From a virus: 49,302 nucleotides of DNA. Below, piece after piece: positions 31,373 to 39,800 of this stretch. Numbering within the stretch: the first letter of the stretch is position 1; each line of letters begins with the position of its first letter. The stretch covers positions 1-49,302 of IMG/VR virus record IMGVR_UViG_3300032286_001553. One strand, written 5' to 3'. The notes beneath the pieces were generated by a model. It worked only from the letters and a program-made list of their open reading frames with translations, did no database searches and was not told the origin of the DNA. The translations under genes were made by a program, and so were the position numbers.

Positions 31373-32002
31373 ATGACAATACAACCCGTAAAACCTAATC
31401 TTAATATTGTATTAGATTCTTTGAAAGACAATATTTTTTATTCTTTAAATTGCCATAGGGTTGGTATTATCCAAGCATTTGATAGCGTTAAACAAACCGC
31501 AACAATTACATTAGTTGATAAAATGGTATTATCAGCTTTTAATCAAAATGACAATTACAAAGATTTTGCACCATTGGTTGACTGTCCTGTTATTATTTAT
31601 GGAAATAAAGAAGCTTGGATTGATACACCTATTGCAGTTGGTGACGAATGTCTGGTATTATTTAATGATAGAGATATAGACAATTGGTATAAAACTGGTA
31701 CAACCGCCGCACCTCTTACAAATAGAACGCATGACTTTTCTGACGCTATAGCAATAGTAGGATTACACAGTAGTGTAAAAGCTATTAATGGATTTGATAA
31801 CTCGGCTTTTGGTTTAAGATATAAAAATGCAAAAATTATTATTAAATCAAACGGAAAAGTATCTATTGTAAACCAAAATGGCAGTTTGTTTAACGTTTTA
31901 AACAATACATTGACTGCATTAATATCATCTTCGGTTTTAGATGGTGCAACAAAAGCTACTTTACAAACTGCAAAACAAGAATTGTTATTAATTTTAGAAT
32001 GA
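31373..32002 (+). CDS. Baseplate spike protein (Gp138 N-terminal domain)
   Basis: The ATG at 31373 follows the hub stop directly; an upstream TTG is less likely. The 209-residue protein has an N-terminal OB-fold of the Gp138 type: VGIIQAFDSVKQTATITLVDK, DCPVIIYGNKE, PIAVGDECLVLFNDRDID and RTHDFSDAIAIVGL. Such proteins form the membrane-puncturing needle with a trimeric C-terminal stalk (KIIIKSNGKVSIVNQNG here). Confidence 0.82.
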   Translation: MTIQPVKPNLNIVLDSLKDNIFYSLNCHRVGIIQAFDSVKQTATITLVDKMVLSAFNQNDNYKDFAPLVDCPVIIYGNKEAWIDTPIAVGDECLVLFNDRDIDNWYKTGTTAAPLTNRTHDFSDAIAIVGLHSSVKAINGFDNSAFGLRYKNAKIIIKSNGKVSIVNQNGSLFNVLNNTLTALISSSVLDGATKATLQTAKQELLLILE

Positions 32003-32349
32003 AAATAAGAAATATAGATAGCAATGGCGACTGGATTTTTGGTTTAGGTATAAATTCTTATAAATCAAATAATGATGCAATTGAATTAAATTTAAAAACA
32101 AGGTTACTTGAATGGAAAAACGATTGTTTTTTTAATATCGATGCTGGTATTGATTGGCCGAATTTATCTAAATCGCAAAGTATTTTGGAAGTTAATATAA
32201 AAACAATTATTGCAGAAACCGATGGTGTTGTTTCTATAGACAGTTTTACAACATCTGTTACCGATAGAACATTAATTGTCAATTTTACCGTTACAACTAT
32301 TTACTCTTCTCAAAGCAATATTATTCTTGATTTATACCCAAATGTCTAA
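31999..32349 (+). CDS. Baseplate wedge protein (gp25 / Mu gp46 type)
   Basis: This 116-residue protein matches gp25-like wedges: GDWIFGLGINSYKSNNDAIE, LKTRLLEWKNDCFFNIDAGIDW, QSILEVNIKTIIAETDGVVSI and a final beta pair. The wedge links sheath to baseplate. It overlaps the spike gene by 4 bp and the J-like gene by 8 bp. Confidence 0.85.
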   Translation: MKIRNIDSNGDWIFGLGINSYKSNNDAIELNLKTRLLEWKNDCFFNIDAGIDWPNLSKSQSILEVNIKTIIAETDGVVSIDSFTTSVTDRTLIVNFTVTTIYSSQSNIILDLYPNV

Positions 32350-33538
32350 TTCACTAAATGAAAATGGTTTAACTATTAATACCCTATCAGAAACTGTAAC
32401 GTCTTTAACAACACTTTGGCAAAATATTTTTGGTTCGGATATAATTTTGACTAGCAACACTGCAGACGGTCAATTAATTAATAATTTAGCTCAGCAAATT
32501 AGAGATTTAAGCGAATTAATTCTTGCGGTTTATAATAGTTTTGATCCAGACAATGCGTTTGGTTCTGTTTTAGACCAAAGGGTAGCTATTAACGGTATAC
32601 AAAGACAAGGGGGTACTTTTACCCAGCAACAAATAGATATTACAGTTGATAGGAGTATTACATTAGAGGGTCTCGATAGTAACTATAATGATGTAAACGG
32701 CGTAGGATATACAGTCGCAGATAATAGCGGTAATCAATTTATTTTAGCAGAAACAACAAGCTTAACAACGGGGACTCATACTTTGTTATTTAGATCTCAA
32801 ACACTTGGTCCTGTACAAACGTTGCCAAATACAATTACAAATCCAGTTACTGTAATAGTTGGCGTAACTAATATTAATAATACTACAAGTCAATTAGAGC
32901 TTGGTGTAGCAGAGGAAACAGACGTAGCTTTAAGATTACGTAGGCAAAAATCAACCGCAAATAATTCTAGTACATATTTAAACGGTTTACAAGGTACGCT
33001 TGCTAATTTAGATGGAGTTACAGATGTAATAGTATACGAAAATGATACTAGCGTGACTGACTCTAATAATATACCAGATCATTCAATATGGGCTATTGTT
33101 GAGGGTGGTAGCAACGTTGATATTGCAAATACTATTGCTAAGAAAAAAGCCCCTGGTTGTGGTACTTACGGAAGCGATTATTATAATGTTGTCTTGCCAA
33201 ACAATACAATAAAACCTTTTTATTTTAGTAGACCAACAGCAGCAAATTTATATATAAAATTTGATATTCAATCGTTACGTAGTGGTCAAGTATTTAATTT
33301 ATCCGATATTAAAAGTTATATAGTTAATAACAAAACATATACAATAGGTGAAAGTGCTGAAACTGCTAATTTAACAGAAATTGCTTTAAATGCAATTAAT
33401 GCAACAAGTCTTTATGGTGTACCTTTAAATTTACAAATTTCAAGCAATAATTCTACTTGGGTCAGTTTTCTAAATACAAGTACCTTAGATAAAAAATGGG
33501 TAACAAGTTCAGCAAATATTTCAATTACTGTGTTGTAA
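32342..33538 (+). CDS. Baseplate J-like protein (Mu gp47 type)
   Basis: The ATG at 32342 (MSNSLNENG) overlaps the preceding stop region; the longer frame from 32276 reads through the wedge gene. The 398-residue protein shows FGSDIILTSNTADGQLINNLAQ, SFDPDNAFGSVLDQRVAINGI, ETDVALRLRRQKS and DGVTDVIVYENDT. HSIWAIVEGGS and KKAPGCGTYG follow. All are standard Baseplate_J features. It is the major wedge component. Confidence 0.9.
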   Translation: MSNSLNENGLTINTLSETVTSLTTLWQNIFGSDIILTSNTADGQLINNLAQQIRDLSELILAVYNSFDPDNAFGSVLDQRVAINGIQRQGGTFTQQQIDITVDRSITLEGLDSNYNDVNGVGYTVADNSGNQFILAETTSLTTGTHTLLFRSQTLGPVQTLPNTITNPVTVIVGVTNINNTTSQLELGVAEETDVALRLRRQKSTANNSSTYLNGLQGTLANLDGVTDVIVYENDTSVTDSNNIPDHSIWAIVEGGSNVDIANTIAKKKAPGCGTYGSDYYNVVLPNNTIKPFYFSRPTAANLYIKFDIQSLRSGQVFNLSDIKSYIVNNKTYTIGESAETANLTEIALNAINATSLYGVPLNLQISSNNSTWVSFLNTSTLDKKWVTSSANISITVL

Positions 33539-33539
33539 T

Positions 33540-34256
33540 ATGAGCGATAAATATTCTGATTTGTTAATCTTGCAATATAAAAATAAACCTAAAGCAGTTG
33601 CTTTAATTGATGGTTTGTATGATATTTTATATGCAAACGGTTTAATCTTAGATGTACAAGATGGTTTTAATATTGACACCGCAGTAGGTAAACAATTAGA
33701 TATTCTAGGAAAATACATTGGTGTTGATAGAAGTTACTATGGTTTAACAGAACCAGAAGGAGTATTTTTTGCTTTTGCAAATCAATTATTAGACGATACT
33801 TTTAATTATAAAGGCTTTCAAAATAGTTTAGTAAATGGTAAATTTGTTGATTTAGTAGATTTTGGTTCAATAAATTTTTTACTAAATGATGACCAATACA
33901 GATTTATTTTAAAATTAAAGATTATACAAAACACTTCTAATCATAGTGAGTGGGATATTCAAAATGCTATGAATTATTTTTTTAATAATGATGTAATAAT
34001 GACGAGTGGTAGTGAAATGGAAATGACTTATTTTATTAAGAACATAAATACTTCGTTAGCGATTATAGCTTATAAAAAAAATGTTTTACCAAAACCAATG
34101 GGTGTAAAAATTAACAGTGTTATTGTAAATAATAGTAGTTTTTTTGCTTTTAGTAATTCTTTAACGGATGACAGCGAACTATTTAAAGGTTTTCAAAATA
34201 CTTTAGTGGACGGATCTTTTTTAGATACTAAGAATATTTTAATTAATAACAATTGA
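33540..34256 (+). CDS. Baseplate/tail protein (DUF2612-like)
   Basis: This 238-residue protein contains NIDTAVGKQLDILGKYIGVDR, a signature shared by DUF2612 proteins that follow J-like genes and attach fibres. FFAFANQLLDDTFNYKGFQN (about 75-95) is echoed by FFAFSNSLTDDSELFKGFQN near the C-terminus, an internal duplication. It starts 1 bp after the J-like stop. Confidence 0.75.
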   Translation: MSDKYSDLLILQYKNKPKAVALIDGLYDILYANGLILDVQDGFNIDTAVGKQLDILGKYIGVDRSYYGLTEPEGVFFAFANQLLDDTFNYKGFQNSLVNGKFVDLVDFGSINFLLNDDQYRFILKLKIIQNTSNHSEWDIQNAMNYFFNNDVIMTSGSEMEMTYFIKNINTSLAIIAYKKNVLPKPMGVKINSVIVNNSSFFAFSNSLTDDSELFKGFQNTLVDGSFLDTKNILINNN

Positions 34257-34286
34257 CATTTTAATTTTTTATTTTATTCAACCTAT
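34253..34286 (+). promoter_or_regulatory. Possible promoter before the fibre genes
   Basis: TTGACA at 34253-34258 overlaps the preceding stop codon, with a T/A-rich stretch after it. No -10 better than ATTCAA at a 17-bp spacing (34276-34281) is visible. It lies in the only sizeable gap (61 bp) of the tail block, ahead of the fibre genes. Confidence 0.35.
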
Positions 34287-34317
34287 GGTGAAGATTGAGT
34301 TTAATTATTAGTTAATT

Positions 34318-35718
34318 ATGGCTAAATTAACACCAAAATCGGTATTGTTATTTGCCGGATCAGATCCAAATTTACAAATATTAAAGTTAGGTTCAACAGT
34401 TGGAGGCAGTCCAACTCAAAGCACCGATCCAGATGTGTTAATGGCTAATGCTGCAAAAGGGTGGGGAGGAGCTACATACGATGTAAATTCTGGACAATAT
34501 AAATTACCCATTGGAAGTGAAATGAATGGTTTGGATTACTCAATATCATATTATTTAAAGCAACTTCAACAAAGTGGTATTGCTGAATGGACATCTACAC
34601 AAGATTATCATGTAAGTAATATTACAAAAGACCCAAGCTCAACTAAAATATATACTTCTTTATCAAATAATAATACAAATAATGTTTTAACTGACACAAA
34701 TAACTGGAAATTTCTTGCAGATTTACAAGCTTTAAGTAGTTTATATAGTTTGGAAAATCGGAATGCTATTATTAACGGTGATTTTAGAATATCTCAATAT
34801 GGTCCTTCTATAACAAATCCAACAAATGGGCAGTATGTTTTAGATAGGTGGAGGACAATTTATGGAGGGTCTGGAATGCAATGTGTTGTTTCTAAACAAT
34901 TTTTTACTCCTGATGAGATTAGAGGACCTGGCTTGTATTCACCAAACTATGCTCGTATAGTAATTAGTAATTTTGGAACTAGTTCATACGGATTAAATTT
35001 TACACAACCTATTGAGGATGTACGTACTTTCGCAGGTCAAACAATTACCGTAGCTTTTGGGTTGCGAAGTAGCGTAAATAATAAATCATTTGATATCGGT
35101 TTAGTGCAAAATTTTGGAGTTGGCGGCTCTACTGCCGTGACGATTCCGTCTCAAACTGTTACCGCAACAAATACAAATTTTAATAGATATGTTTTAACTT
35201 TTACTATTCCTGCAATTTCTACATCTGCAACAATAGGTAATAATAGCTTTTTAGACTTTGTAGTACAAATACCAACAGCTGGTGGAACTGGTACTTTTGA
35301 TTTTGATCATATTGGAAATACATTATTTACATATTCTACTACTTATAATATAAGACCGCTATCTATCGAATATTTATTATGTAAAAGATATTATAGAAGC
35401 AGTTATATTAACGCTCCTGCAGGGACTATACAAACAGGAATACCGACTTCTACATTAAATGCTTATCAATTAAGAGATAGCTTAGTTAGATTTGATACTT
35501 CTATGAGAATAGCCCCTGCTATTAGTATATATTCTCCCGTAACTGGAGCTAGTGGGGTTGTATCGGTTATATCGGGGAGTGCAGCTGATAAGGCAGTTAG
35601 TGCGACTAGTATTACACAAGATTATTTTAATATTTATTCAACTCAATTAACTGGTAGTGGAAATTCGTATTTAGATCTTGCGGCACAATATCATTACACT
35701 GCAAATGCAGAATTATAA
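34318..35718 (+). CDS. Tail fibre / receptor-binding protein candidate
   Basis: The N-terminus of this 466-residue protein (FAGSDPNLQILKLGSTVGG) looks like a fibre attachment segment. The middle carries NRNAIINGDFRISQYG with VLDRWR, the opening of a jelly-roll carbohydrate-binding domain often found at fibre tips. Gly/Ser/Thr-rich beta strands follow up to the C-terminus. It is the first of several fibre-region genes. The domain call is by pattern only. Confidence 0.7.
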   Translation: MAKLTPKSVLLFAGSDPNLQILKLGSTVGGSPTQSTDPDVLMANAAKGWGGATYDVNSGQYKLPIGSEMNGLDYSISYYLKQLQQSGIAEWTSTQDYHVSNITKDPSSTKIYTSLSNNNTNNVLTDTNNWKFLADLQALSSLYSLENRNAIINGDFRISQYGPSITNPTNGQYVLDRWRTIYGGSGMQCVVSKQFFTPDEIRGPGLYSPNYARIVISNFGTSSYGLNFTQPIEDVRTFAGQTITVAFGLRSSVNNKSFDIGLVQNFGVGGSTAVTIPSQTVTATNTNFNRYVLTFTIPAISTSATIGNNSFLDFVVQIPTAGGTGTFDFDHIGNTLFTYSTTYNIRPLSIEYLLCKRYYRSSYINAPAGTIQTGIPTSTLNAYQLRDSLVRFDTSMRIAPAISIYSPVTGASGVVSVISGSAADKAVSATSITQDYFNIYSTQLTGSGNSYLDLAAQYHYTANAEL

Positions 35719-35729
35719 TTATAAATATT

Positions 35730-36323
35730 ATGTTACAAATTAAACAAATTAAATGTATTGGTGGTCAAACAAAAGAGGAGGCAACGTCTTTTGCTGTAGT
35801 TTTGCTAGATAATACTATTATCAATATAGTAAATGTTCCAGGTGCAAAATACCTTGACGAAATATTAAACTGGGGGGGGGAGTTTGAGGCGGAGTTCTTT
35901 ATAGACGATATAAAACAACAAAAATTAATAGAAAATGCTCAATTGTTATCAAAATACAAAAATAATAATATTGTGATAATGAAGGACGGCATAACCTATT
36001 ACCATCCAGATTGGTCAGCTCAATATTTTCAAATTACATCAAATAGTATTCAAAATATTTTTAGTAAAGAACAAATAACAGAATATGCTTATACGGTAGA
36101 TCATTATATTGACAACGTATTGTCGTTTTCAACAGTAAACGTTACCGAAACAGATGCATATAAAATGGGTAAATTTGCTACTTTCTATATTAATTCTATT
36201 GTAGAATGTGCAAAAAATAATAATGGGGTTATTGAAGCTTGTACGACAATTAAAAAATTAAGCAAAATTGATTTGCTAGCAAGCTATAGTTCCATAAGTA
36301 ATATTTGTAATTTAGATATTTAA
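35730..36323 (+). CDS. Fibre-region protein with an internal G9 tract
   Basis: I do not recognise this 197-residue protein. It has an N-terminal beta-like part (MLQIKQIKCIGGQTKEEATS) and a possible binding segment FQITSNSIQNIFSKEQITEY. A run of nine G (35872-35880) encodes Trp-Gly-Gly. Gain of one G gives a stop within three codons; loss of one gives a stop after about nine. In AT-rich DNA such a run suggests on/off switching of the product. Its location among fibre genes suggests an adsorption-related role. Confidence 0.65.
   Translation: MLQIKQIKCIGGQTKEEATSFAVVLLDNTIINIVNVPGAKYLDEILNWGGEFEAEFFIDDIKQQKLIENAQLLSKYKNNNIVIMKDGITYYHPDWSAQYFQITSNSIQNIFSKEQITEYAYTVDHYIDNVLSFSTVNVTETDAYKMGKFATFYINSIVECAKNNNGVIEACTTIKKLSKIDLLASYSSISNICNLDI
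35872..35880 (+). repeat. Homopolymer G9, candidate phase-variation tract
   Basis: Nine consecutive G inside a coding region in otherwise AT-rich DNA. The frame is intact at nine. Confidence 0.85.
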
Positions 36324-36326
36324 TAT

Positions 36327-36680
36327 ATGTCAATTGGTGTTATAAACTTTAGTGCTGCAGATCAATCTTATGATTTTGATTTGAGGGGTGCGGTAATAGG
36401 GTCTAGTGTGGAATTAGCTATATCGGGTGATTTTAACGGGGGACAAATAGCAATTTATCGTATTATAACAATATCTAATACAGAATATGCAATACCACAG
36501 TGTATATCATGGACAAACCAATCTACAGGACTATATATCACTGATTCAATATCTGGGTTGGCATTGGTAGATTTAGCTGCTGAGGAAAAAATTCGTTTTA
36601 CTCTTATAGGTGGAACAACACCTAATATAAAATTGTTTATTTTGGGTATAGGAAAAGGTTTTACTGTTGATGCTTCTTAA
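36327..36680 (+). CDS. Hypothetical fibre-region protein (117 aa)
   Basis: Small beta-rich protein with Gly, Ser and Ile-rich strands (GVINFSAADQSYDFDLRGAV, IAIYRIITISNTEYAIPQ, IKLFILGIGKGF). Composition is like a capping or tip domain of a fibre. It lies 3 bp after the G9-containing gene and 1 bp before the next. The family is unknown. Confidence 0.6.
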   Translation: MSIGVINFSAADQSYDFDLRGAVIGSSVELAISGDFNGGQIAIYRIITISNTEYAIPQCISWTNQSTGLYITDSISGLALVDLAAEEKIRFTLIGGTTPNIKLFILGIGKGFTVDAS

Positions 36681-36681
36681 T

Positions 36682-36852
36682 ATGGCGGCAGGTTCTATGG
36701 CTTCTGTAATTTATAAAATAACAATAGCTAATACAAACGCTACTGTAATAGATCCAAATCCTACACCTACTCAAGATATGAGATTATTAGAAGATGGTAG
36801 TATACGTTTATTAGAAGACGGCGGATCTCGTTTATTAGAAAATAATACTTAA
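36682..36852 (+). CDS. Small protein with RLLEDG repeats
   Basis: The ATG at 36682 (MAAGSMASV) gives a 56-residue protein; the upstream starts lie inside the previous gene. The C-terminal third is three tandem units: RLLEDGSI, RLLEDGGS, RLLENNT. Short LLEDGG-type repeats occur in phage tail-fibre-region proteins, where I know no function. It is 12 bp before the giant fibre gene. Confidence 0.6.
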   Translation: MAAGSMASVIYKITIANTNATVIDPNPTPTQDMRLLEDGSIRLLEDGGSRLLENNT

Positions 36853-36864
36853 TATAATATATAT

Positions 36865-39800
36865 ATGGCTGGGGATAAAAAAATATCACAATTAAATAAT
36901 GGCAACCAATTACAAAACACTGACAACATTGAAGTCCAAAGGGGTCTAACAAACGTTAGAATTTCTGGAGCTAATATTGTTAAAACACAAGATGTAGTTG
37001 ATAATCTAATATCAACTTCTACTACAACTCCTTTATCTGCAAAGCAAGGTAAGGTATTAAAAGATACGGTAGATCTAAAAGCAGAAAACTCAATTACTAT
37101 TTCGGCGGGGACTGGTTTATCTGGTGGCGGAGATTTGAGTACAAATAGAACTTTAAACTTAGCTAATACAAGCGTTACTGTTGGTAGTTATGGCACAGCG
37201 GCTAAAACAACATCGTTTACCGTAAATGCACAAGGGCAGATCACTGCTGCAAGTGAGCAGAATATTGAAATAGATGCGGTAAAAATAGCAGATGGGTCTG
37301 TTAGTAATGCAGAATTTCAAACACTAAGTGATATAAACACAACAAAAACTATACAAACTCAATTAAACGAAAAAGAACCAACTTTGACAAAAGGTAACTT
37401 ATCTGAAGCAATGTCATCTGTTCTAACAATAACAGGCGGATCAAATTCAGTTATGGGTAGTGGTACGTCAATCCAAGTTAAACAAGCAAATACTTCTCAG
37501 GATGGTTATTTAAGTTCTACAGATTGGAATACGTTTGATAATAAACAATCTGCTCTTGGGTATACACCGGAAGACCAGGCAAATAAAAATCAAGTAAATG
37601 GTTATTGTGGACTTGATGGATCTGGCAAGGTAGCATCATCTCAATTACCATCGTATGTTGACGATGTTTTGGAATTTGAAAATTTAGCTTCGTTTCCAGC
37701 TATTGGCGAAACTGGTAAAATTTATATTGCTTTAGATACAAATTTAACATATAGATGGTCTGGTAGTGTATATATTAATATTGCGAAAGGTGATGTTCAA
37801 AGTGTAAATACCAAGACTGGAGTTATAACATTAACCCAAGATGATATAGGCGATGGGTCTACTTATAAACAATATTCTCAAACCGAAAAAACAAAACTTG
37901 CAGGAATTGCATCAGGTGCAGAGGTAAATGTACAAGCGGATTGGAATCAAACAGACAACACGCAAGATGATTTTATTAAAAATAAACCTACTATTCCAAC
38001 AACAGCAACGCAAATTTCTAATACACCTGCTGGCAATATTTCTGCAACAAATGTACAAGATGCTATAAATGAACTTGATAATGAAAAACAAGCGAATCTT
38101 GGTTATACACCTGAAAATGCAGCTAATAAAGAAAATACAACGCTTGACGCTTCTGCTATAAAATACCCAACAAATAATCTTGTTAATAATACAATCAATG
38201 CGTTAGATGCAAGAACTATATATGTTGACAAAAACGGACTTGATATAAATGTCGGTAGTTTGCTTAAGCCAAAACTTACTGTGCAATCTGCACACGATGC
38301 GTTACCAAGTGATACAAGCTTTAAAAACATATTTATAAATCAAGGTAGTTGGAATGAAGTAGTGACTATTAGCAAAAGCAAAGTAATGTTAAAATCAAAA
38401 TATGGAGTTAATAATAGAAATTTTACATCCTTAGCAAATGTAATAACTGTAAACGGCGATGAGTGTAGCTTTAAAGAATTTACTTTAACTAGTGCAAATG
38501 GGCAGATATTAGCAAATGGTTCTAATACTGAATTTGATAATATTGGATTTAGCACAAACAGCTATGCAAATCCAATTGTAGTTGGAGCGGATAAAACAAA
38601 AGGTTATGTTAGATTTTTTAATATTGACGGTTCTAATAAAACAATATCCTTACCAAATCTTACAGGCTTTAACCCATTAACCGATGCACCGAGAGCTTGT
38701 TATATTGATAGTTGTAAGAATGTATCATTTTCAGTGGGTACTGGGTGGATTGTATTTAAGTATAACTCGGCTGGTGTTGTTGTTACTGTGTCATCGCCAG
38801 ACGTTTATTTACTAGATTTTGATATTAAAGTTGCAACTGGGTATTCTTTAGTAAGGCAATTATCAGTCTTTGGCGTGCCATCATATATACCACTTGGTAC
38901 TTTGATAATAGATGACCAAGCGGGGGGAGATTTAAAAACCTACAAATGTACAACAGCTTATACAGTGGTAGGTGCAGTAGGGGTTGGCACTAATATGGAC
39001 AAAACAAAATATACTACTTTTTCAACCGCAGTAAGTGATGGTGATAAAGGTGATATTACAGTCTCGGGGAGCGGTGCAACATGGACTATTGATAACGGAG
39101 TTGTAAATAATGCAAAAGTAGCAAGTGGAATAGATGCGGTAAAAATAGCAGATGGGTCTGTTAGTAATGCAGAATTTCAAACACTAAGTGATATAAGTAC
39201 TGCACAAACTATACAAACTCAATTAAATAATAAACAAGCAAGCCTTGGTTATACTGCCGAAAACCAAGCAAATAAAGATGCGACTGGTGGTTATGTAGGC
39301 CTTACTTTATTCAAGATTAACTTTCAAAACGCTTTAAATACTTTTACAAGTTATTTTACAAATACAAACACCGCATCACGAACTTACACTTTTCAAGATA
39401 GGAATGGCACTATTGCGGATGATATAGATTTGGCTTTAAAAGCAGATAAAGTTTCTATTACAGGTGCAACAAAAACAAAAATTACATATAATAGTCAAGG
39501 TATTGTTACATCTGGAGGAGATGCAACAACTGACGATATTGCAGATTCAACAGATAAACGATATGTAACTGACGCACAACAAACAGTATTAAGCAATACA
39601 AGTGGTACTAATACAGGCGATGAAACGCAAACAACAATAAAAGATAAACTTGGTGCAGCTTCAACTTCTCAAGACGGTTATTTAAGCTCTACGGATTGGG
39701 ATACGTTTAATAATAAAGAGAACGCAATAACAAATTTACCTATTTCAAAAGGTGGTGTAGGTATAAACGATTTAACTAGTCAAGAAAATAAATATCTTAA

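Noticed and set aside
32276-32341. Upstream extension of the baseplate J-like gene
   Set aside because: Those codons lie inside the gp25-like gene. MSNSLNENG at 32342 is a normal J-like start.
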